DNA from: Acanthosoma haemorrhoidale | Lineage: Eukaryota > Arthropoda > Insecta > Hemiptera > Acanthosomatidae | Assembly: GCA_930367205.1 (NCBI GenBank) | Contig: OV884009.1 | Span: forward strand, 116,263,454 to 116,327,453 | Length of the DNA stretch: 64,000 bases | Reading direction: 5' to 3' | Shown: positions 47,437-58,995 of the stretch, piece after piece | Layout of the letters: every line of letters starts with the position of its first letter | Numbering within the stretch: the first letter of the stretch is position 1 | Program-made: the position numbers and the translations under genes | Notes under the pieces: model-generated | The model's input: only the letters and a program-made list of their open reading frames with translations | The model's database searches: none | What the model was told of the DNA's origin: nothing

Positions 47437-48976
47437 CAACTTTACTCACATGTTATTGATCATAGAAAAACCTTTTGCGTTTAAATTACATCCCCTAAGG
47501 TCTACTTAGATTATCATTAAACAGAAGAGAAGTCCATACATACTTACATATATATACTTCTATACACTAATGATCCTACACAGAATAATTGTAACCAAAA
47601 CACTCCATCGGTATAATAGTATTAATAAAATAATTGGGAAAACGCGTGAACATCTACAATGAATTAGTTTATATCCGCAAACACTTTATCATAATGAATG
47701 TGCAATAGCGGATGTATGAACTATTAATAGTTAATATTTGCAATCACCAGTCCAGGATTCTTCTGTTTAACCTGGTATGTGACGTTAACCCCAAAATAAT
47801 ATTCTACATACAAAGACACTATCTATCTGGTATTATATAAATATCTAGTGGATCTACTCTATTTGTATACCCTATACTCATTAGCTTAAACTTAACTAAC
47901 ACTTCAATAATAAACAGACATACAAACTATGGTTCCCAACACTACCTTCTCAATAATGGCATACAATAGTTATAGTAACAATAGTTCTCTCACTTGCCAC
48001 AACATGGCAGAAGGATTTACCCTTTTTCCTTGCTCCTTGGCACACATCAAGTAGCGGCCCGAAAATGGGGACCATCTCTCGTCGTGTTCGTCTTTTTTCC
48101 ATATGGTGTATCTTAAAATATGAATTGTTTTCACGACCCCGTTGCGACTGGTTATTTTAAAGTGAATATTTCATTTGCAATCACTCATATGTTTGTACAG
48201 CACACAGCTATAGTGGAAGCATGTTTGAGGAAGGACAGAGAAAATAAGGAAATAATACAGCCGGCTGTCGCTGATGTGCAGTTTATTCAATGTTGACGCT
48301 GATAGATCTCAATCAGCCTTTATTGTTCTTGCTGATGCGTTTCCAACTTTCCTCTCACCGCTAGTCTCCCATGCTATTGCTCTCGGCTCAAATCATCAAT
48401 ATATTTTTAACTCGGAGCTTATTTATTGTTTTTTTAAACCATGAACCTGTTTTGCCCATTTCAAGCCCTGGGCACATGACATACCATCATAAATATAAAA
48501 ATAATGAAATAGCCGTTGATTGGATCTATTGCATTAAGGAAAATCAATGACATCCCACCACAGGAATTAAGTGAATTCAAAGTTGCACCACCAGGGCAGT
48601 CTGCAAATGAACAGCAGTGGTTGTAATCGAAACCATGATGCTTAATCACAAACCATATGGTGCACTAAGTATCTTTATGAGCAGTAAAATAGTTAATGCA
48701 TGAATATCCTAATGAGTTAGTAATAAAAGAAGGCAAATAATAATTGCAACTTGGTTCTGAAACAATTGATAGATATAAAGTCGTTAATAAAATAGAAGGG
48801 AAAAATTAAAAGCATTTAAAATTAATCCAATTATATACAGGAACTCTTGTAAAATATGCAGTGATATTTGTATTGTTGGGCATTTGTTCAGTCGAAGCAA
48901 CTAGGATGTAGCTTACCCTAACACAGACAACTATTTACAATCCAACGATAGATGTCTAGTCAATAGCCTAAACTGC
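47437..48976. other. AT-rich DNA, nothing recognised
   Basis: No supported gene. The small minus frame at 48461-48649 has no recognisable motif. Confidence 0.45.
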
Positions 48977-49118
48977 ATGTGGATTTGGGAGGTCTCTGCG
49001 CTGTCTGTAAATATTGTGTGAATGATGAACTGTAAATATGGTATGAATGAGAGCATTTATCTTATTACTTATTGCCTTATAAAAGGCAGATTGTAATTAT
49101 AGCACAATAAAGGAGTAT
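48977..49118 (+). repeat. Jockey 3' UTR fragment (copy H)
   Basis: GTGGATTTGGGAGGTCTCTG, TGTAAATATTGTGTGAATGA, GGTATGAATGAGAGCATTTATC, the TGCCTTATAAAAGGCA hairpin and AATAAAGG. It is a 5'-truncated insertion of only the last 140 bp. Confidence 0.75.
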
Positions 49119-50224
49119 TATTTACGGAATTTTAAAGCCTAAACTGCGTAAAGTAATCTATAAAGCGGTAATGATAAAGTATGCTTAGAATACACACATA
49201 GAATACATACCCATTCCTGTATACAGTGGATCTACTAAATTTATAAACCTATATGTACCATGCACATGACCTACTTTAACTATAATTAAATTGGTAAATA
49301 AATATATTGCTGCATCTTTTTGCTTAAAAACCCGAATATGTTCCTAAAACATTAAAACTCTCGCGAATATGCAACCCATCCGATCAAACAAACAACAAGT
49401 TATATTGTTGCCATTGAAATTTTAGTAATACTCCTTCTGATTCTATGCTGATTCTCAACAAGTATCGTATATTCAATTTTCCCTCCTTCAACCTTCAGAA
49501 TTTTCAACCCTCAGAATATTTATAAAATGAAACACGTATTATATTAATTTTTCGATTAAACTATAGCCATTGTTACATTTGTCTGGGGCGATATTAATTT
49601 GACTAAGGCTCACCACAATCCTGAAAGATGAAAAAAAAACCATGTTGCAACTAGTGTGTGCTCGTCAGAACACAGATTCCATTAACTGATATAATAATAA
49701 TAACCTGATATAATAGATTCGCCTGAGGATCTATAATTATCTGTAAATTTAAAACCTCAATCGAACCGTCAATCCGATACCTTAATTAGCAATCGTTAAT
49801 TATAAAACAATTATCATCATTGTAATTGCCATTATTCAATTAGAGTTCGACTTGAATTAAAACGCCATCTTTCAGATTGGAACTAACGCCAAGATTATAT
49901 GTTCGTCTGTCAACCAATAATATTAATATTTATTTTGAAATTATTTTCTTCTTTCTGAAGTTGCTAAAAAGAATAGGCGGATGTAACAGTGGAGACGATA
50001 AAAACTAATTAGCGTTCTCAAGAAGGACGAAATTGCAGTTAGGGTTTATTAGTTAGATCACGTAGCTCCCACTGAGTACCCCGAACGAAAAAGGGGATCG
50101 TTCAAGCTAAGAATGGCTGTAGTAAACATTACGAGGGGCTGGCACATAGGTAACCAGTAGATAATAATCATGTTAATATTTTTCCATTTTGGGTAAAGGT
50201 TAATATAATTTATTTCGTCTTATA
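49119..50224. other. AT-rich DNA, nothing recognised
   Basis: No gene or element supported. Confidence 0.5.
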
Positions 50225-51692
50225 ACAACAACAATTTATTAAGATAAAATTATAATCTGCCTTATTGGGCATTAAATAATTGAGATAAATGTTATTATTC
50301 ATACCATATTTACAATTCATCATTCACTCGCTCATTCATACAATATTTACAAACAGCCCAGAGGCTTCCCAAGTCCACATAGTTGTCACCTCCCTCGCTT
50401 GCGAAGGAGGAAGCGGAGTCTCGGGAAGTCCCCCACGTACCTACGTCAGCCGCATCACTGGATAAGAGCCAGCGGAGGCTGACCAAGAGCGCGAGAGCCA
50501 CAGACGCTCAGGACATGATTAGAGAAACTGGGCATTGCCAGGACTCCCACTAACACTTAATTATAGCAGGTCACGAGGCCACTGCCGTTAATCTCCGAGG
50601 AGGATTATAGGAATGTGTGGTGCAGTGCAATGACTGTGCTAGGGAATTAGGGTGGTTGGATAGGTTACTTTGGAATTTTATGAACTTGGAAGGGATGAGT
50701 TCAAGAATATAGGGTATATTCAGATCATTGTGAAGGGTTTTGTTGCTGACGTAATAAGGGGCATTTACTATTGATCTCAGGACTTTTGATTGAAAGGATT
50801 GGATGCGCTTGATGTTTGACTTTTTTGCTGTCCCCCATAGCTCTATTCCGTATGTCCAGATTGCCTTAAGTATAACTTTGTAAATAAGTAGTTTATTTTC
50901 TATTGAGAGATGGGATGTCGTTCGAAGTAGTCTGTACAGTTGTCCAAAGCGTGTTTAGTTCTTGTCTTTTTAGCCTCATGTGTGGGTTCCATGTCAGTCT
51001 TTTGTCGAGATGGAAGCCTAAATACCTTACTGTCTCAGACACAGGGAGAGGAATCGAATTTTAAAAACTAGCGGACAGGACTTGCGGCAGAGGGTGAAGG
51101 TTATGTTGGAGCATTTTGCTTCATTGACCTTGATTCGCCATTGGTTGCACCAATACTCGATCTCATCAAGGTGTTTTTGAAGGTGTTGGGATGCTATATC
51201 AGGGTCTGAATGGGTTCACAGGACTGCAGTGTCATCTGCAAATGTTGTCAAGAAGGAATTGGTAGTGGAGGGGACATCAGCGGTGTATAAATTATAGAGG
51301 ATGGGACCCAGGACGCTGCCCTGTGGAACTCCTGCTTTTATGGGATGGTAGTTAGAATATTCTAAACCACAGCGGACTTGGAAGAAGCGGTTTGAAAGGT
51401 AGGACTGTATGATTAGGAATAGGTTCTGTGGTAAATATCCTCTGAGCTTGTAAAGCAAACCTGTGTGCAAAACCCCGTCAAAAGCTTGAGCTATATCAAG
51501 AAATGCAGCAGTGCAATACTGTTTGGATTCAAGGGCTGAGTAAATGAGATCAACAATGCGAAGGCCTTATTGAGTAGTGGAATGTTGTTGCCAGAAGCCA
51601 AACTGGTGTATAGGAAAAACGTTTTTGGATTCGACAATTGGAAGTAGATGTTTTAAGAGGAATTCCTCAAATATTTTTTAGAGGATAGGGAG
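50225..51692 (-). pseudogene. Jockey LINE copy E: 3' UTR and C-terminal RT
   Basis: 5'-truncated copy. Minus-strand pieces include LLYKLRGYLPQ, FFQVRCGLEYSN, GVPQGSVLGPILYNLYTADVP and TFADDTAVL (51216-51470), then ORF2 end and the long GC-rich 3' UTR (50330-50600), ending near 50225 with AATTTTATCTTAATAAA-like sequence. Several frameshifts are present. It joins piggyBac-like sequence near 51692. Confidence 0.8.
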
Positions 51693-51699
51693 TCCAAAA

Positions 51700-52506
51700 G
51701 AAAATAGCGTTATTTTTTTTTTTTATAAGTGTAAGTATTTTAAATTAGTTCAGAAAACTTAAATTAAATTGCTTTTTATTTAAAATTTACTGTTAATAGA
51801 AAAAAAAATGATTCAAACACAGGCAAGAAACATTTTCTTTTGATGCTCCAAACAAATGAGTTTAGTTTTTTGTGTATTGTTTATTTTGTCCTTGCTTCTA
51901 GAACAGAAGGCACACCTACCGCTTCTGGTTTGTCGGACGTTTATTTTATGTTTTTGTTTGTGAAATATAGACTCACAGAGTTAGTGAGACAAAGTTAGAA
52001 TGCAAAATCGGCTCATTATTTGTGGTTTAATCATAAGATTCTTCAAAAATGAACCTCTATTCTAGATCATTTGCTTTTCTGATGCAGTTGAACCTTTTAA
52101 AAGGGTCATACAGTTATTTCCAATAATATTAGCAAGCTGTAGAACAAGCATAATGACCAACATCTAGATTTTCTGGAAGTGGAGTATGTGTGAAACTGGT
52201 CCACATTATTAATAGGGGGCATTAATATATATATATATATATATATACATATATGAAAAATAGTTTCATTGCATTAAAAATATTGCAATGTGCTATAAAT
52301 TACCTTAAAATAGTATAAATAACCAAGTCAAACGCCTTTTTGACCCTTGGTTTCAAATGTACCAGAAACAATCTGGATGTTGTAAACTAGCACACAAATC
52401 CAAGCAACCAAGTTCGATAGGCAAACCTGTTATGATATCTAGCGTGAAGAGGTTTAACATTATTCCCCCTCTGGGGCACGGGTGTACCCCAGATAGCATT
52501 CTAGGG
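51700..52506 (-). mobile_element. piggyBac-like DNA transposon remnant
   Basis: At the right end, TTAA (52507-52510) adjoins a terminus that reads CCCTAGAATGC on the minus strand, as in piggyBac elements, followed by an imperfect hairpin CTGGGG...CCCCAG (52471-52492). Further in, the minus strand encodes VDQFHTYSTSRKSRCW (52204-52150), the late part of the piggyBac transposase, and a cysteine-rich tail GRCAFC...LICLEHQK (51925-51850). Stops separate them. The left terminus is not found and most of the transposase is missing. An (AT)n tract (52224-52247) lies inside. Confidence 0.6.
52224..52247. repeat. (AT)n microsatellite
   Basis: About 12 AT units within the piggyBac remnant. Confidence 0.85.
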
Positions 52507-53315
52507 TTAAGTATCAATTTAATGATATAAACAGTACAACTTAATTATAATAAAATTTATCTATGGCAAACTGTCCAAATATCATGATATTTGTTTTAGT
52601 ACTACAAGATAAGATCGATGTAAAAGGAACAAAAAGAGTATAGATATTCAACAGAGCTGGCTAATAACGAGATGACCTGAAATACAATAGGCATGAAATT
52701 ATGATGAATACCCTAGGAAGTCATCTCGATCGCAAGTAATACCAGAGGAGGAGGATAAAGCTCGACTCACACTAACAGTCACGGTCAAATCAGCTCACAT
52801 AATTATTAACATCGATACAATATATATATATATATATATATAGCGCTATATATCGATATAGCGTGTAATTCATTTTTCATGCTAGGAAGTCAGACTAAGA
52901 GGTTCTATAAAGTCAATGTACAGTCAGGATAAGTCTCGATCGTCCTGCAGTCGATCCAAACCGTTACGCTCAAGTAGTTTTTGACCGAATTGTTTGTTTC
53001 GGAGCATACAATGTAGACCTATACATTTAATACCCAGGAATACCCAAAATCTCATGTGGAAATTTCATCACTCCAGTAAAGGAGAAGGAAAAAGGAATCG
53101 GGGAAATCCTCCACACTGATCCTGCAGCCACACTACCCCTAAATAGTAGCAGTATTCACTGATAGAGAGCGTGAAAGCGTCAGCCGCCCTGGACACGTAG
53201 AGGGAATATTTGTCAGTTCCAGGACTCCCTATATTCCAATGCCACTTCAATCCCTTCTACCTGATATTTATATTAGTTTATTTATTAATACCCCAAGATT
53301 TAGAATCCCTGAAAA
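52507..53315. other. No gene; (TA)n with overlapping palindromes at 52821-52863
   Basis: About ten TA units run into ATATATAGCGCTATATAT, which overlaps a second inverted repeat, CGCTATAT-ATCG-ATATAGCG. Nothing else is recognised. Confidence 0.6.
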
Positions 53316-53611
53316 ACATTTGTTGGGTTGTGAGGGGGACGCCCGCCTAGGGGATCTACGACCCGGCCGCTGTCCGATGGGCATCAAGAAAAAGATAAAA
53401 TGGGCAAACCTGTGGTTTTTGACCTTTGCTGGTGGCCTAGTCGGTGGGCAGCTTTATTTGTATTGATCTGACTCCTTAAGACCATAGAAGCTGTGCCCCA
53501 ATAGTGCACTATATTCAGGAGAAGAGGTACAAGGTACATATTATAGGTAGTTTGCGTGCTCTTGGAATGAGCACGAATTCTCACTCGGTATCTAAGAGTT
53601 TGCGGAAACCA

Positions 53612-53614
<3 letters not shown>

Positions 53615-53693
<79 letters not shown>
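53615..53693. repeat. (GA)39 microsatellite in the L2 LTR
   Basis: 79 nt of pure GA, absent at the matching place in other family members. It is followed at once by a perfect hairpin, arms CTGAAGAACA (53695-53704) and TGTTCTTCAG (53709-53718), loop CTAC. Confidence 0.95.
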
Positions 53694-53695
<2 letters not shown>

Positions 53696-53989
53696 TGAAG
53701 AACACTACTGTTCTTCAGGTATCGGGGTCCGAATAAAGAAAACGGAGACGAAAAATATATATATATTTTTTTTTTCTAAGCTCTCTAGTTAGAATTTTAG
53801 GATAAGGGAGAAATATAAACTATTTAGGTTGATCGGATCCTTGTACTAGGAGGACATGCTTGAAGGTGGTGTGAGAGGAGTAAGGAGTGTGGGAATCCTC
53901 GGTGGAGGTTGATTGTTACGGTACAGTGGTGAGAGTCCACTGGGAGCTGGGCCTAGAGTCTTCTCTAGGCATGTGGTGCAGTCGTAGTT

Positions 53990-55373
53990 AGTCTGATGTC
54001 AGTGAGGATGCCCCTTAGAGGCTTGTTGTTGGTGGGCCAAGCGCCGTGATGTCAACCATTTCTTCTGCTTTACACGATCTTGTGAGTTGCCATCGTGCCG
54101 GTAGCGGTGGTGGTGTCATGTCTCGCAAGAGAGGGTTTAGACTGTGCTTCATCGAGTCGAAGAACTTGATGTGACGTCGTCTGATGACTTCGGTGATGGT
54201 GGGGAGCTTGAACTTTTCGTGCATGTCGGAAGCCTTCATTTCACGAAAAGGGGTATGCCACAGTGCCGTTCACAGGATGTTGTTCTGGAAGCTCTGGAGG
54301 CGAGTTATGGTGCTGGCATGTAGGAATCTAAAGAGTGGTGTCCCAGACAGTCGAGCTGGCCTCAGGACGCTCTTGTATATGAGGAGTTTCAGTCGAAGAG
54401 ATATGGCCTGGCTGGTGATGAGATGCTGGAGAGTAGTAAGTTCTGCGGACTCGTTTTAATTTCTTTTGCAAGTGTGTGCCGAACGTCATGTGCCAGCCTA
54501 GGTAGCAGATGCTGTTGGCTAATTTACATCGAGTCCCGTCTATGGTAAAGCTGGGTGGACGCTTCTTTTTCCCATGCTGGAAAGAGAAGATGATCCCCTG
54601 AGTCTTGGCTGGGTTCACTTGAATGTGGACAGCTCGCAGCCTGTCGGTGATTAATTAGCTAGCGCCCTCTGCAGCCTTTAGAGCTTTCGTTGGGTTGAGG
54701 CTGGTGCTGTAGACCCCTATGTCGTCCGCATATGCCGCTACCTCAAAATTGGAGTATGAAGCTCCTACTATATGCGCGGTGTATATGTTGAAGAGTCCCA
54801 GCACCGACCCTTGGGGAACTCCGACCAACTCGAACTCCGACGGGAGAAATCTCTTCTGGTGGTTAGGACGGCTCCTATATGGTGGATCACTATAAACGGC
54901 GTTTTGACTATGTGCCTGCCGAGGGCGTTTGCTGCTGTTCCACTCCACCAGCTATGATTGGCATTGAGGTCACCAACGATTATGTGACTCTTATTTTTGC
55001 TTATCTGGGTTATTAGGAGCCTGGCTGTCGTTAGGTTTGTTCTAGGCCTTCTATAAATGCCAGTCACAATAATATTGTTCGTCAATCGTAGTTGGAGAGC
55101 GACTACATAGTGGTTCCCGTCAGATGGCACCACTGGGTTTAGTCGTTTACATGGTACTCCCTGCCTGACTAAAATGGCCACGCCCCCTGTTGTTGTTTCC
55201 GTGTCCTACCGGTAGGTAGAGTAGCCTGGGAAACGACAATAGCAGTCCTTCTTTAGCCTGGTGTCAGTTAAAATTGCAACATCTGTGGTATGGTTACGTA
55301 AAATTGCCTCGACATCACATTGTTTGGGCCTAAGGCCGCAAACGTTATAATTAAGTATGTTATGACTTATCAT
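53990..55373 (-). pseudogene. J2 ORF2: endonuclease and RT with internal deletion
   Basis: The ATG at 55373 overlaps the ORF1 stop (ATGA). The endonuclease shows NYNVCGLRPKQ, TDTRLKK and VGDLNANHSWWSG, with a TAG near 55208. Near 54900 it jumps to GVPQGSVLG, so most RT fingers and part of the palm are deleted. Catalytic YADD is at 54721-54732, then YLGWHM, and a C-terminus with RRRHIKFFDSM and MTPPPLPARW to about 54015. Several frame changes; inactive. Confidence 0.8.
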
Positions 55374-55773
55374 TTTGTTGCTAGTCCATCGAGTTTTATA
55401 AGGACTCTTTCTATGAGACTAGTCAGCTGCGTGATCATGGTGCTTAAAATATTGAGCATGGTGTCCATGGTTGAATTGGATGTGGTCGCGGGCGCGGGAG
55501 ATTCTTCCGTTAATAGGTGCTGTCCATTGGTCACATGTGAGTAAGAAGCCGTTTGTCGTGGTGGTGGTGGGGGAGCCGGAGCGTATCTAGTGTTCCTAGA
55601 TGACGCAATAGTTTGATGCTGGGCCTGGCCTCTATTCTCTATTGTCTGCATTAATTTGATCCTATAGGGGCATCGCTGATATGATGCAACATGTCCTTCC
55701 CTGCAGTTAGCACAACGTAGGGGTACCGCCTGGTCGTGTGGGCATTCCTTAGTGTCGTGAGGCTGACTACACC

Positions 55774-58700
55774 TAGGGCTGCCATCCGTCCGGGTTTCCC
55801 CGGATTTGTCCTAGTTTTGAAGACGTCCGGGGAGCGTCCGGGCGGGGTTTAAATTGTAGTCCGGGTGCAACCCGGACTATAATAAAAGTCCGGGTTTTCG
55901 ATCAGATCCGTTCCCATAATTTATGTAAATAAAAACTATGGATTAGGTATTTCACCGCACGCGCTGCCGACGCTATTTTACTACGCGAGCGGCGAGCGGG
56001 GGTGGGGCGCGCTTGACCGACGCATGGCGTGATCTGGCGAATGGCGAGCGCGAGCGATCTATTTAGCTGCGTAGCAAAATATTAGATGTGTAGACGTGTG
56101 TGGCGATTCTTAGTATATAGGAAATCACCCTATACGCTATTGCAGATATATTATAGACAAGGTAAATAACATGAACAAATGTAAATTATTATAAATCTTT
56201 TAGCAATAAAGAAAACACGTTATTAACAACGCCATTCATCATGGATGTGACTTACTGCCAGTGGACGCTGAGACTATTGTCTTGAAAATTTACAATCATT
56301 TTTCTATATACACAGTTCGAACCGAATCCCTCAAAGAGTTCTGTGAAACAGCTGATGTCGAATACAGACAGCTTCTATATCCAAAACTAGATGGCTTAGT
56401 CTGTTTCCTGCAATAGAAAGACTTCTGAAGCTCTTTACTCCACTGAAAGACTACTTCGAAAATATACAAAAACCACCTGTCGTGATCAAAGATTTTTTCC
56501 AAAATCCGCTGTCAGAGGCTTATTTGCTTCTAGTCCACTCCATTATGCATATCTTGCATAGCAAAATAGAAAAATTAGAAAAAAGCGGCAATTCCGTCTT
56601 AGAAACTCGAAACATTCTTGGATCTATAACAAAAAGCCTAGACGATAGAATCAAAGAAAGCTTCGTGCCCTTAAGTATTAGAAGCATTTTAAACAAACAC
56701 GACGAGAACATAAAACAAGAGTTCAAAAACTGTACTCTGAGTTTCTATAATGAAATAAAAACGTACATTGAACATTGGAGTCAGCCTCTTCAACAATTTG
56801 ATAAATTTGACTGGATGTTTTTGCCGAATATAAATGAAAAAACTCAATGGGCTGTTATCGAAGATACTATTGCATTTTTGAAAGACAAGAATATAGCAAT
56901 TGACGACACGAAATTGATAGATGAGTGGGTGAATTTAAAATATTTTTGCCAAAATCTCAGCGCAGAAGATAAGCTTTTAAATGCTAATCAACTATGGTTA
57001 CAATTCTTTAGAACACCAAATGCCCATTTATATTCAGAATTACTAAAAATAGCTCAATATTTTTTTTGCATCCCTGCGCATAATGCGCATGTTGAAAGAA
57101 TATTTTCTCTCATGACGCAACAGTGGACAAAAGAAAGGAATGCATTGAATCCTGAAACAGTCTCGTCATTACTCAAAATTAAATTCAACTTCAGAGGCTA
57201 TAAGGATTGCACCGAATTCTCTAATTTTTTATTAACTAAAAAATAAGTTCTAAAAGCTATTGGTAAATCCGATAAATATAAGTAGACTAGCTCATGTCCG
57301 GGGACTTTGTTTCCATGGGAATTCCTTAAAAACCTTTCTTATTACCTGCTTACGTTATAGAAAGAACCTCTGCGTCAAAGTCAAAATTATTCATTCAGAC
57401 TCTATGTCTGTTCACAAAGAGGCAGTGAAGAACAGACAAGAAACTCGAGGTTTGCTCTTTTAAAAACTAATTGTGCAATTTTTCTTATTTACTTTAAACT
57501 GGTCTTTCCATATAGTTTTGTCACATAATCGTAGCCAATCTACATTTATGTAGTGCTAGTTTGTTATTATTTCTAGTATTAAAGTCATGCAGGTGACTGT
57601 TTGTGATAAATTGATGTAGATTGTGACGAACGTAACATTATGTTAGTAAAATTATATTGATGGTACTGTCATAATGTTTCTCCTTAAAAAATTCTAGTTG
57701 TAAGGGTTTGGGTTGTGCTTTGCTTTGATGAATAAGTGAGTGAGTCCTGCAATTTAATATATGAAGAATTTCATTAAAATTCTAAGAAATATAGATATTT
57801 TCTATTCATTATTTATTTAAATGTAAATAGACCGTAAATTGTCTGAAAGACTGTAACTGACACTAGTTTTTTTAAGAGAACTACCGTATTCGTTCAATTA
57901 AGTGTTACCAAAAAGTAAAAATTCATAACTAATAATAAGCTATTTAAGTTTTAATCCTGTCTAGTCTATTTAAAATTTGAAGGCATTTCAATGTTATTGC
58001 TTTAAGAATTGCCAAATAATTAAAAACTATATGTAGTTTTCTTATTAATTCAAATTAGTTACACAGTTCTATGAATGTAAACAACAAATTGTGTTTTGTT
58101 TGTCTGAAAATAAACATGTAGGATTGCTAAAAAAAAGTTACAATTTATGGTTTTTTAAGTTTTAGTTCTGATTCTGATTACAGTCTATTTTAAAATTTGA
58201 GGACATTTTGATGTACCTAATTAAAAATACTTTAAGAATTACCAAAACATTAAAAGCATCATTATTTGACATAAATAAACACAAATTAAAGACTGATTTA
58301 ATTTAGTTCAATAGAGAACTACAGTATTTGTTTCAGTGTTTATTTATTTGGGTACATTAAGTGTTACCAAAAAGTTCAAATTAATAATGTAGTAATTTAA
58401 GTTTAAAATTTGAAGACATTTTAATGTTATTACTTTAAAAGTTGCCAAATAATTAAGAAGTATAGTTTTATTTGATTTAAATATTGATTTAATTTAGTTA
58501 CATAGATCTATGGATGAAAACGACAAATTGTGTTTTCTTTCTTGAAATATAAAGCAAAATGTAAGGCTGTTAAAATTGTTCCTTAGTATAAGTTATTATA
58601 AATTTCTGAATTTGATTTAAGATTTAAGTTGTTTTAAAACTAAATATTGTAAATTGTATGGAAAAATAAAAAGTTAAACAAGTTTTCATTTAATTTTATT

Positions 58701-58995
58701 AACTGAGTAACTAATATTGGGTTTGTTTATTTTTTATTTAATACCTAAGCTAAGAAGGTTAAAAAATAAAGCAAAATTAATAACTTGTCGTCACAAGAAC
58801 AATTAAACACACTATTTCATGCAACAAAAGAGGCTTCAAATCAAAGTTTTCTTCTATCCAGTACGGAGTAAAATATATTTTAATCAAGATGTAAGTGAAT
58901 GAAAAAAAGTTTTGAAATGTCCGGGGTGATAGCTCCAAAATCCGGGGAACTTACGCTTCCGGTCCGGGGAGCAGGTTTTAGAGATGGCAGCCCTA
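55774..58995 (+). mobile_element. hAT DNA transposon, copy 2 (3222 bp)
   Basis: Same ends (TAGGGCTGCCATC) and same length as 35252-38473, at a constant offset of 20,522 bp. A perfect but different 8-bp TSD, ACTACACC (55766-55773 and 58996-59003), proves a separate insertion. I saw no difference between the copies on reading. It carries the same subterminal TCCGGG motifs, CpG-rich stretch and internal repeats. It disrupts the second zinc knuckle of J2 ORF1. Confidence 0.93.
56247..57246 (+). pseudogene. hAT transposase, C-terminal part (copy 2)
   Basis: Identical in predicted protein to 35725-36724, including the RW motif, the one-base frame slip near 56380 and the VERIFSLM dimerisation motif. 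The N-terminal half is absent. Sharing the same slip and deletion shows the defect predates the transposition. Confidence 0.85.

Noticed and set aside
53504..53698. Open frame ending in a long Arg-Glu repeat
   Set aside because: The repeat is the translation of the (GA)39 microsatellite; there is no independent coding evidence.
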